Source of the DNA: Pseudomonas reinekei
GTDB taxonomy: Bacteria > Pseudomonadota > Gammaproteobacteria > Pseudomonadales > Pseudomonadaceae
Assembly (NCBI RefSeq): GCF_001945365.1
Contig: NZ_MSTQ01000023.1
Span: 1 to 64,000 of the forward strand
Direction: 5' to 3'
Length of the DNA stretch: 64,000 nucleotides
Position numbers and translations under genes: made by a program. The notes under the pieces were generated by a model. The model was not told the DNA's origin and did no database searches. It saw nothing but the letters and a program-made list of their open reading frames with translations. How positions within the stretch are numbered: the stretch's first letter is position 1; each line of letters opens with the position of its first letter. Below are positions 7,870 to 14,713 of this stretch, one piece after another.

Positions 7870-7884
7870 GTCTACATTGTAGAC
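7870..7884. promoter_or_regulatory. Candidate WYL-repressor operator, perfect 15-bp palindrome
   Basis: GTCTACATTGTAGAC reads the same on both strands around a central T. It lies between the divergent WYL gene (start 7833) and the small membrane protein gene (start 7952). On the minus strand it falls exactly in the 17-bp spacer between GCGACA (-35-like, 7886-7891) and TATACA (-10-like, 7863-7868), a placement that would block RNA polymerase at the repressor's own promoter. Inverted repeats of this kind are the known sites of BrxR/CapW proteins. Binding itself is inferred. Confidence 0.65.
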
Positions 7885-7951
7885 CTGTCGCTTAACGCTA
7901 CATATCGTGTGGGTGTCTTCGAGATTTCTCGAACTCACCAAGGAAGCGGAC

Positions 7952-8206
7952 ATGAACGTGTTAGACGTAGTTTCTATAGGTGCATTGATATTGCTGGTAG
8001 TGATCCTGCTGGTGCTGGTAATGCAGGCCCTGAGGTTACGAGAAATCTGGCAGATGTTGCTCGGCTGCCAAAAAACTGCGCGCTTGGCGAGCATCTGGGA
8101 ACTGGAGAATAAAGAGCTGCGTTCGGCCTTGCGAGCGGAGAAAGAGCATGTCGAACAGCTCAAGGGGAAGGTGGTGATTTTACAGGCACTGGTACCGGCG
8201 GTTTGA
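7952..8206 (+). CDS. Small membrane-anchored coiled-coil protein, 84 aa
   Basis: The start is ATG 7952, with AAGGAAG eight bases upstream; an upstream in-frame start at 7907 would run through the promoter region and is not preferred. Residues 5-28 form one hydrophobic helix (VVSIGALILLVVILLVLVMQ) and residues 33-80 form a charged, heptad-like helix (ELENKELRSALRAEKEHVEQ). The stop lies 11 bases before the ADP-ribosylglycohydrolase start, so the two are probably co-transcribed. No family is recognised. It resembles inner-membrane anchors with a cytoplasmic coiled coil. Confidence 0.65.
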   Translation: MNVLDVVSIGALILLVVILLVLVMQALRLREIWQMLLGCQKTARLASIWELENKELRSALRAEKEHVEQLKGKVVILQALVPAV

Positions 8207-8217
8207 GGTGGAATGAC

Positions 8218-9270
8218 ATGAACAGACTCGACAGAATCAAAGGTTGCTTGCTGGGTGGTGCCGTTGGCGATGCATTGGGTGCCCCAGTGGAATTCCTTGA
8301 ATGGCCTGCCATCGAAGCGAAATTCGGCCCCGCTGGTATCATCGATTTTACGCTGGCTTATGGTCTCACCGGCGCGATTACCGACCACACACAGATGATG
8401 CTGTTCACCGCTGAAGGCCTGCTGCGTGCTTTTGTGCGAGGTAGCCTGGGGTATACCTGCCACGTGCCCAGCGTTATTCATCATGCTCTGCTGCGCTGGC
8501 TGATGACCCAAGACTGCCAGTCTGCAATACCTGTGAGTAGAGACGGCTGGCTAATCGACGAGCTCGCCCTTTGGTCCCGTCGTGCCCCCGGCACTACTTG
8601 CCTGAGCGCCCTCAAAGCCAGCACCCGACTCGGCATGCTGGCAGACAATGACAGCAAAGGTTGCGGCGCAGTCATACGCATCGCGCCCTGCGCCTTCTTC
8701 GGCAACGCTTTTGAATATGCCGCCGAATCCGCCCGCCTAACTCACGGGCATCCTACGGGGTACATGGCCGCTGGACTGTTCGCTGACATTCTCCAGCGCA
8801 TGGTTGATCGTCAAGGCAGCCTGGAGCATGTGGTGACTGAAAGCCTAGCAAAACATGGGCAGAAAGTGGGAATTGAAGAGACCCGCAGCATGCTCGAACG
8901 TGTGTTGTTCTTTTTCTACGAAGACTATCGCCCGACGCCGCAACGCATAGCCGACTTCGGAGCGGGGCGGGTGGCGGAAGAAGCTTTGGCCATTGGGTTG
9001 TGGTGTGCCCTCAGCGCCGACTCCTTCGAACAAGGTGTGATCAACGCAGTGAACCACAGTGGGGACAGTGGCTGTACCGGGCTGATCGCCGGGCATCTGC
9101 TCGGTATTCAATATGGCCCAGTCGCGATCCCAGCGCGCTGGTATGAAAAGCTGGAATTACGCGACGTTATTGAACAAGTCGCCAAGGATATCGAAAGCGT
9201 ACCTCGAGATTTCAGCGGGTACGGCGGGGATTTTGATTCGCAGATCGAGCAAGCCTATCCCCATCACTGA
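8218..9270 (+). CDS. ADP-ribosylglycohydrolase (ARH/DraG-like) with altered metal motifs
   Basis: The protein has 350 residues from ATG 8218, preceded by GAGGTGG. Typical ARH segments are present: RIKGCLLGGAVGDALGAPVE at residues 6-25, the metal site at ITDHTQM near 54-60 (canonical TDDT), DNDSKGCGAVIRIAPCAFFG in the middle, and NHSGDSGCTGLIAGHLLG near the C-terminus, where the family normally has GDSDST or GDTDT. One of the C-terminal metal-binding aspartates is thus glycine and the N-terminal pair is Asp-His, so catalysis may be weakened or altered. Family members remove ADP-ribose from proteins or nucleic acids. Under WYL control in a defence island, a role in countering or tuning ADP-ribosylation is plausible but inferred. 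Confidence 0.85.
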   Translation: MNRLDRIKGCLLGGAVGDALGAPVEFLEWPAIEAKFGPAGIIDFTLAYGLTGAITDHTQMMLFTAEGLLRAFVRGSLGYTCHVPSVIHHALLRWLMTQDCQSAIPVSRDGWLIDELALWSRRAPGTTCLSALKASTRLGMLADNDSKGCGAVIRIAPCAFFGNAFEYAAESARLTHGHPTGYMAAGLFADILQRMVDRQGSLEHVVTESLAKHGQKVGIEETRSMLERVLFFFYEDYRPTPQRIADFGAGRVAEEALAIGLWCALSADSFEQGVINAVNHSGDSGCTGLIAGHLLGIQYGPVAIPARWYEKLELRDVIEQVAKDIESVPRDFSGYGGDFDSQIEQAYPHH

Positions 9271-9281
9271 GAGGGAAGGTA

Positions 9282-9440
9282 ATGCAAAACCCATTAAGTA
9301 AAGACGTGATGCTGGCTGACGAAGTCGGACTGAGTAAAACGATTGAAGTTGTCCAGGTGCTCTGCCTGCTGAGAGCCGTCGCTGGCTATTGTATCTGCCC
9401 AGCAGCACTGCGTAAGCAATGGGCACGTCAAGATGTGCAC
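9282..9440 (+). pseudogene. Decayed fragment of the SNF2-type helicase gene
   Basis: Plus-strand residues MQNPLSKDVMLADEVGLSKT, then IEVVQ and ICPAALRKQWARQ, are clearly homologous to LQNPLSKGVMLADEVGLGKT and VICPAALRKQWAQE of the broken helicase at 112-984, and the nucleotides are similar too. Only about 50 codons survive, with no start region and no later motifs. The Walker A lysine is kept but the preceding glycine is serine (GLSKT). After about 9440 the frame runs into unrelated sequence. This is a relic of a second helicase gene directly downstream of the ADP-ribosylglycohydrolase. Confidence 0.85.
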
Positions 9441-9551
9441 CACATAGTCGTTGTGGGTCAGGTACAGCGCCATCCAGCAAGCGACGCAGAATGTCGCATG
9501 GCTGGTGGAGCATGTTCCCCAGTATCCCAGTCAACCTGCGAGGAGTTCCCC

Positions 9552-9695
9552 ATGAAGGAGTTGGTCTGCTTTGCCATCGGTTTGGTGATCGGTGCAGTGG
9601 TGATGAAAAAAAGCCAGGCGATCGATGAGCTGAAGAAAGAATTGGACCGCGAAAGGTTTCGTAACAGTCCTTCGAGCAGCCCCGAGCAGATATGA
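9552..9695 (+). CDS. Small single-pass membrane protein, 47 aa
   Basis: ATG 9552 follows a strong AGGAG at 9541-9545. The product starts MKELVCFAIGLVIGAVVMKK, one transmembrane helix, and continues with a charged helix (AIDELKKELDRERFRN) and a Ser/Pro tail. The plan is the same as that of the 84-aa protein at 7952: an anchor followed by a short coiled coil. No family is recognised. The ribosome site and codon usage make it likely to be real despite its size. Confidence 0.55.
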   Translation: MKELVCFAIGLVIGAVVMKKSQAIDELKKELDRERFRNSPSSSPEQI

Positions 9696-9712
9696 GGCTG
9701 CTATACGCTAAT

Positions 9713-9762
9713 GGCGAACAGAGCTAGATAGTGTTAAAAAGCCATTAAATGGAATGTTCGCC
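9713..9762. repeat. Inverted repeat upstream of the second WYL gene
   Basis: GGCGAACA at 9713-9720 is repeated in inverted orientation as TGTTCGCC at 9755-9762, 34 bases apart, some 55 bases before the WYL gene start at 9818. It may be an operator for that regulator or part of its leader. The arms are only 8 bp, so chance is possible. Confidence 0.3.
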
Positions 9763-9817
9763 GGGTATGTGATGCCCGCGAACCATTAGGTCAAGGTCGA
9801 TTCGAGCACAGTCCCTC

Positions 9818-10888
9818 ATGTCAGATCCCAAAGACAGGTTGTTCAGGCACCTAGCCTTGCTCCGCCTCATCCCGCGCGCGCCCAAGAGCATTTCCACCAC
9901 AGAACTGCTGCAAAGACTTAAGGCCGAGAATTTCGACATTGACCGTCGGACCTTGCAGCGGGACCTCATCGGCCGCCTCGCTCTAGACTTTCCACTGCTC
10001 TGTGACGAAAGCCATCGCCCGTATCTCTGGAGCTTTCCCAAGGACACTCCACAATTCGACTTTCCGGCACTGGACACCCCCACCGCACTGGCATTCGTAC
10101 TCGCCGAAAGTCACCTGAGCAAGCTGCTGCCGCCCAGTGTGCTGAGCCTGCTGGCGCACCATTTCGACCTGGCGCACCGGCAACTCCAAGGGCTAGAACA
10201 TAATAACCTGGCGCACTGGGCCAAACGTGTACGCACTTTGCCCAACGGTAAGGCGCTCCAGCCCGCCGAAGTGGACTCGGCCATCTGGTCCCAGGTGGCG
10301 ACTTCGCTACTGGAAATGCGACAACTGGAGATCGTTTATCTCAGCCGCAGCAAAGGCGAGCACAAGACCCTACGCATACACCCCGCTGGCATGATCTCGC
10401 GCCACTCCGTCAGCTACCTGATAGGTACTGTCGAAGGCTACACAGACGTTCGCCAATTCGCCCTGCACCGCATCCAGCAGGCTGCGTGCCTCGATGCGCC
10501 GACCCGCGAACAACCCGACTTCGAGATCGATCATTACATCCAGAGCGGCGGCTTCAACAGCTCCGGCCCGATCAAACACAACGAACTGATCGCCGACGTA
10601 TCCCCGCATATCGCCTGGCTGCTGAACGAAACCCCGCTTAGCCCCGAGCAAAGCCTGAAGCCGTTGCCAGGCAGCGACTGGCAACGCCTGCGCGCGCGAG
10701 TGCCGGACGATCAGGAAACGCTTTGGTGGGTGTTCGGGCTGGGGGAGAGCGTTCACCTGCATGAGCCCAAACGTTGGGTAGATGTAATCAAAGAGAAGCT
10801 GACAAAAATGAGTGGGCTGTATACGCAACCTATGCAACACCACTCCGCCACCATTATCGATGCACACGCCTGCCAGGAGGCCCCATGA
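9818..10888 (+). CDS. WYL-domain transcriptional regulator (YafY-like)
   Basis: The protein has 356 residues. An N-terminal helix-turn-helix (about 5-60; LFRHLALLRLIPRAPKSIST then LLQRLKAENFDIDRRTLQRD) is followed by a WYL domain (about 150-235, with MRQLEIVYLSRSKGEHKTLR and PAGMISRHSVSYLIGTVEGY) and a C-terminal WCX region. The architecture is that of YafY/PafBC-like ligand-responsive regulators. It is not a close relative of the WYL protein at 6961-7833. The stop overlaps the start of the next gene (ATGA at 10885), so the regulator heads the operon of glycine-zipper proteins and presumably controls it. Confidence 0.85.
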   Translation: MSDPKDRLFRHLALLRLIPRAPKSISTTELLQRLKAENFDIDRRTLQRDLIGRLALDFPLLCDESHRPYLWSFPKDTPQFDFPALDTPTALAFVLAESHLSKLLPPSVLSLLAHHFDLAHRQLQGLEHNNLAHWAKRVRTLPNGKALQPAEVDSAIWSQVATSLLEMRQLEIVYLSRSKGEHKTLRIHPAGMISRHSVSYLIGTVEGYTDVRQFALHRIQQAACLDAPTREQPDFEIDHYIQSGGFNSSGPIKHNELIADVSPHIAWLLNETPLSPEQSLKPLPGSDWQRLRARVPDDQETLWWVFGLGESVHLHEPKRWVDVIKEKLTKMSGLYTQPMQHHSATIIDAHACQEAP

Positions 10889-12450
10889 AGTCCCACGACA
10901 CTTTTACGCCTGCTTCAACTGCGAGCGTGCAAGACGACAGCAGAGACGAAATCAAGCGGGATATCGGGCACACCGCAACGGCACTTTCCACGAGTGAAAC
11001 CGTCAGCCGCTATGGCAGTGCCAATGCCGAGTTCGTCAAAGCCTATAGAGGCGTCGACAATGAAGCCGGGAAAGTACTGAGCAAGGGCCTGAAAGGCATC
11101 AGCCAGGAAAAAACCGGCGTCAAACAACGAGCGGGCTGGGCTGGCGAAGTTGCCGGTACCAGTCGTGACAACGCCGAAGCCATCATCAACAAATCTTCTG
11201 AGCGCACGATTCGCAGCGATGATTTGAAGCATTACGGCATTGATACCGATTCCAAGTACCGCGAAGCGGTGGATCGGGTCCGCGTGGATGAAAACGGCAA
11301 GATTATTTACGAAGCCCAGACCAAGTTGGAGGCTAGCGGAAACAAGGTTGCCAACCAGGTTAGTCATGAGGATCACAAGTACAGTAAATACTTCGGCAAA
11401 AAGCTGGAGCTACCCAGCGAACAGGTCGAAGACGCCAAGACTTACTGTCACAAGCGTGCAGAAGGCTTGAGAAAACACGCACTGCTGGCGGAGCAGAAGG
11501 GAAAACCGGAACTCGCCGAACAATTCCGCGACCGTGCCGACAGATTCGACAAGCTTGCCGAAGAAGACATCGTTGACCTTGGCTTCACTACCAAGCAGGC
11601 CATCGACTACGCTGAAAAGCCGCTGCGCGAGACGGTGAAAGATATCGCCCGTACCAGCCATCGGGCCGGTATAGAGGGCGCGAAGTATGGCGCGGTGATC
11701 GGTGGTGTTATTTCGCTGTTGACCAATGCGTTCAACGTCGCCCAAGACAAAAAGCAATTGGGTGAAGCTGCCCAGGATTTAGCCCTCGACACAGTTAAAG
11801 CCGGTGCCCTTGGATACACCACGGCTTTTGCTGGCTCCGCGCTCAAAGGTGGCATGCAACAATCAAGCAACCAAACCTTGCGTACGCTCGCCGGCACCAA
11901 CGCTCCAGCGCTGGCGATCAACATCTGCCTGTCACTGGGCAGTTCGGTGAAACGCTACGTCACCGGCGAGATCAGCGAGGCACAATTACTAAGCGAAGTG
12001 GGTGAGAAAGGCGCAGGCATGCTTTCCAGCAGCATGATGGCTGCACTCGGACAATTGGCCATTCCCGTGCCCTTTGTCGGTGCTGCCATTGGCGGCATGA
12101 TCGGCTACACCCTCTCTTCGCTCTTCTACCAAAGCGCATTGGACGCCGCCCGTGGCGTCGAGCTTTCCCGTCAGCAATTGGCACGCATTCGTGCTATTGA
12201 GGCCGCCGCCCGCGACCAAATTGCTGAAGAACAAGCGCAACTGAATGACTTCACGCGCCGCGAAATCCCCCAATTGCAGCAAGAAACTCAACACTTGTTT
12301 GCCATTGTGAATGTCGCCGGCAGCGGCAGCGTTGATGCCTTGGCAGCCGCTATTAATCAATACGCCACTTTGCTGGGAAAACAGCTGCAATTCCAATCAA
12401 TTGAAGAATTCGACGACTTTATGGGCTCCGACAGCCCGCTGTCGCTGTGA
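10885..12450 (+). CDS. Large glycine-zipper membrane protein of unknown function, 521 aa
   Basis: ATG 10885 has AGGAGG eight bases upstream and overlaps the WYL stop by four bases. Residues 1-260 are hydrophilic and helical, with a conserved-looking segment around 163-255 (HKYSKYFGKKLELPSEQ, FRDRADRFDKLAEEDIVDLG). Residues 262-285 (EGAKYGAVIGGVISLLTNAF), 305-320 and 377-418 (including PFVGAAIGGMIGYTLSSLFY) are glycine/alanine-rich hydrophobic helices of the glycine-zipper type able to insert into membranes. Residues 420-475 form a coiled coil (QLARIRAIEAAARDQIAEEQ). No signal peptide is visible. I recognise no named family. Co-transcription with a WYL regulator and a TerB-like gene suggests a regulated membrane-active stress or defence module, which is inference. 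Confidence 0.65.
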   Translation: MKSHDTFTPASTASVQDDSRDEIKRDIGHTATALSTSETVSRYGSANAEFVKAYRGVDNEAGKVLSKGLKGISQEKTGVKQRAGWAGEVAGTSRDNAEAIINKSSERTIRSDDLKHYGIDTDSKYREAVDRVRVDENGKIIYEAQTKLEASGNKVANQVSHEDHKYSKYFGKKLELPSEQVEDAKTYCHKRAEGLRKHALLAEQKGKPELAEQFRDRADRFDKLAEEDIVDLGFTTKQAIDYAEKPLRETVKDIARTSHRAGIEGAKYGAVIGGVISLLTNAFNVAQDKKQLGEAAQDLALDTVKAGALGYTTAFAGSALKGGMQQSSNQTLRTLAGTNAPALAINICLSLGSSVKRYVTGEISEAQLLSEVGEKGAGMLSSSMMAALGQLAIPVPFVGAAIGGMIGYTLSSLFYQSALDAARGVELSRQQLARIRAIEAAARDQIAEEQAQLNDFTRREIPQLQQETQHLFAIVNVAGSGSVDALAAAINQYATLLGKQLQFQSIEEFDDFMGSDSPLSL

Positions 12451-12499
12451 CCAACGTTGCTTGCCCTGACAATTCACCTGAAAAAAGGACGCCCCTACA

Positions 12500-13075
12500 A
12501 TGCTGATCAAACTTCTGTCCGATTCGGACAAAAAACATCTGCTTGAACTTTCGAAACTGCTGGCCCTTGCCGACAAACCGCTGCTATGGGACGGAAAGAC
12601 ATCAGATGAATTCACTTCCAGTACCGATCTCAGTGCGCTTTCCATTCAGGAAGGCGCACAAGAGCGCGAGCTGATCGCCGAACTTGAAAAGTCTATCTCC
12701 CCTCCCTCCTCCACCGTTAGCTTACCTAGGATGATGAGGCCCGTTGACGTAGGGACACGACTCATCGAAGCCCTCAAAAAGTATCCCATTCCCAAAGCGG
12801 AAAAGCCTGAAACCCGCGTACAAGCTGCCACGACCGTTCTGAAAGAGATACTCAAAGGCAAGAAATTTGAGCTGCCGACCGCGCCCAAGGTCATCCTATT
12901 CGAGTTGCTATTGGTCGCCCTCCGTGACGGCACTATCACCAGCGTTGAATGGGCACTCCTCAAAGAGTTTCAGCTTCACCATCAATTGGAAGACTTCATT
13001 TTCGATGATCTCTTGGAGCGTGCAGAAACGCTGAATCAGGAAGTCAGCAAAACCATTTCGATTATTCTTGAGTAA
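12500..13075 (+). CDS. TerB-like / helical protein, 191 aa
   Basis: ATG 12500 follows AAAAGGA. The C-terminal half (about residues 100-190; PKVILFELLLVALRDGTITS, EWALLKEFQLHHQLEDFIFD) has the pattern of TerB-like domains: a helix, an acidic D-G-x-I/V-x-x-x-E loop, then further helices. The N-terminal 90 residues are polar and contain the motif LSDSDKKHLLELSKLLALAD. TerB-like domains occur in tellurite-resistance and several defence operons, where they are thought to act near the membrane. The gene lies between two genes for glycine-zipper proteins, with gaps of 50 and 11 bases, so it is in the same operon. The domain call is by pattern only. Confidence 0.55.
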   Translation: MLIKLLSDSDKKHLLELSKLLALADKPLLWDGKTSDEFTSSTDLSALSIQEGAQERELIAELEKSISPPSSTVSLPRMMRPVDVGTRLIEALKKYPIPKAEKPETRVQAATTVLKEILKGKKFELPTAPKVILFELLLVALRDGTITSVEWALLKEFQLHHQLEDFIFDDLLERAETLNQEVSKTISIILE

Positions 13076-13085
13076 GGAAACGACC

Positions 13086-14114
13086 ATGCCTATTCCCCTG
13101 ATCATTGGTGCTGTCGCAGCGGCTGCTGGTATTTACGGTGCGGCCAAAGGCGTCAGCGGTGCGATCGACCATAGCAACGCCAAAGACTTAAATAACGATG
13201 CACGCTCCATGGTGGATGCTGCCAACCACAAGGTGGAAGCGCAGCGCAAGGCCGCTAACGCCACACTGGAAGACTATGGCCAGCGCAAGCTGCGCGCGTT
13301 CAATGGTGTAATCGCCGAGTTTATTGAAACCTTCGAGCGCCTGAAAAACATCGAGCTCAGTCAGAGTCCAGAGTTGGACAAACTGAACGCTGGTGACTTT
13401 TCCAATAAGACCCTTGCTGGTCTGCGTCAAGACTATCAGGCACTCAAGGATGCAGGCCTCGGCCTGGGTGCTGGCATGGGTGGTGGTGCAGCGCTGGCCT
13501 TTGGTGCCTACAACGGCACCATGCTGTTGGCCACGGCCAGCACGGGCACGGCCATTTCCTCGCTCGGCGGCGTGGCAGCCACCAACGCCACACTGGCCTG
13601 GTTGGGCGGCGGTTCGTTGGCAGCCGGTGGTTACGGCATGGCCGGCGGCATGATGGTACTGGGTGGTATTGTCGCCGGGCCGGCGCTGGCCATCTTTGGC
13701 CACGTGCTGGGTAACAAGGGTGAAGAAGCCCTGAACAATGCCCGCAGTAACCTTGAGCAGGCCCGCACCATAAGCGATCAAGCCAATTTAATGGCCGGCA
13801 AACTGCAAACCATTGAGAGCGTGACCTCCCTGGCGAACACCACGTTCTCCAAGATTAGTTCGCAACTGCGCCGGGCCGTGAGCGAGCTGAAGAAAGTCAT
13901 CGAGAACAATGGTGTGGATTACCGGACCTTCTCGGATGAAAGCAAGGAGGTCGTTTTCCGCTCGGTCAAGTTTGCTCAGTTACTCAAGGCCATGATCGAC
14001 ACTGCGATCCTGGATCAAGACGGAAATCTGGTACTGGCAACGGAAAAGCGCATCAAGGATGTCGCAGCCGTGGCGAGCGGGCAGAAAGCGAGCCTGGACA
14101 CACCCTCTGCATAA
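13086..14114 (+). CDS. Coiled-coil / glycine-zipper membrane protein, 342 aa
   Basis: ATG 13086 is preceded by AAGGA and lies 11 bases after the TerB-like stop. The first 25 residues (MPIPLIIGAVAAAAGIYGAA) are hydrophobic. Residues 30-122 form a long coiled coil (MVDAANHKVEAQRKAANATL). Residues 124-208 are extraordinarily rich in glycine and alanine (LGLGAGMGGGAALAFGAYNG, WLGGGSLAAGGYGMAGGMM), and residues 212-275 are again coiled coil. This helix-hydrophobic hairpin-helix plan resembles pore-forming or membrane-remodelling proteins such as the alpha-helical toxins. No family is recognised. With the 521-aa protein it makes two glycine-zipper proteins in one operon. Confidence 0.65.
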   Translation: MPIPLIIGAVAAAAGIYGAAKGVSGAIDHSNAKDLNNDARSMVDAANHKVEAQRKAANATLEDYGQRKLRAFNGVIAEFIETFERLKNIELSQSPELDKLNAGDFSNKTLAGLRQDYQALKDAGLGLGAGMGGGAALAFGAYNGTMLLATASTGTAISSLGGVAATNATLAWLGGGSLAAGGYGMAGGMMVLGGIVAGPALAIFGHVLGNKGEEALNNARSNLEQARTISDQANLMAGKLQTIESVTSLANTTFSKISSQLRRAVSELKKVIENNGVDYRTFSDESKEVVFRSVKFAQLLKAMIDTAILDQDGNLVLATEKRIKDVAAVASGQKASLDTPSA

Positions 14115-14119
14115 AAACA

Positions 14120-14143
14120 TTGCCCGCGTGTATGCGCGGGCAA
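14120..14143 (+). terminator. Hairpin after the glycine-zipper operon
   Basis: A perfect 9-bp stem, TTGCCCGCG (14120-14128) with CGCGGGCAA (14135-14143), closes a six-base loop six bases after the stop of the 342-aa gene. No T run follows on the plus strand, so it may attenuate rather than fully stop transcription into the YkgJ-type gene. Confidence 0.5.
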
Positions 14144-14198
14144 CTCCCCAACTGCTCCGGTTGCTTATGGCACTACTTCATCGCGGTAATACTTTTAT

Positions 14199-14522
14199 AT
14201 GCACAGCCATATCACGCCACCCTCCACCTTCCCATGCACCCAATGCGGGTTGTGCTGCAAGCACGTGCATGTGGCTGCGGAAACCCAATTTCTGGATCGT
14301 GGCGACGGCACTTGCAGGCATTACGATGCAACTAGCAAGGGCTGCACTATTTACACGGAGCGCCCGGACATCTGTCGGGTGGATAGGCAGTACGCCGTGC
14401 GTTATGCCCAGCATTACACCTGGGACGAGTATGTCACTCTGAATCTGCAGGTCTGCATGTATTTGCAGGCGCAAGAGGAGCCGGTAGTCCTTCAAACGAT
14501 CAAAACATTGCCCATCCATTGA
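14199..14522 (+). CDS. YkgJ-family cysteine-cluster protein
   Basis: The protein has 107 residues. The eight-cysteine pattern of the YkgJ/CxxCxxCC family is complete: FPCTQCGLCCKHV near residues 12-24, GTCRHYDATSKGCTIYTERP near 37-56, ICRVD, and a last cysteine in NLQVCMYLQ. Members of this family are predicted to bind zinc or iron-sulphur, and their biochemical role is not known. The Shine-Dalgarno sequence is weak. The gene is 85 bases after the glycine-zipper operon on the same strand and may belong to it, separated by a hairpin. Confidence 0.82.
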   Translation: MHSHITPPSTFPCTQCGLCCKHVHVAAETQFLDRGDGTCRHYDATSKGCTIYTERPDICRVDRQYAVRYAQHYTWDEYVTLNLQVCMYLQAQEEPVVLQTIKTLPIH

Positions 14523-14713
14523 TGACATAACTCAGATCTGAACTGTATCCAAGCTCCTCTTGTTCTCGCGTCCAGCTGAAGCGGAGTATTGCTTTACCAT
14601 GCCCAGAAAAACTCATCAGGCAGTTGCCCCAAAAAGCTAGCTGTGATCGACCAGAACTCAGGCTCTGAGTCATTGGCTAGTCGCTACTCCACTTTCCAGA
14701 GAAAGGGTATTAC

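Noticed and set aside
6961..9270. BREX or CBASS locus
   Set aside because: The regulator is BrxR/CapW-like, but no PglZ, BrxL, CD-NTase or effector gene lies nearby.
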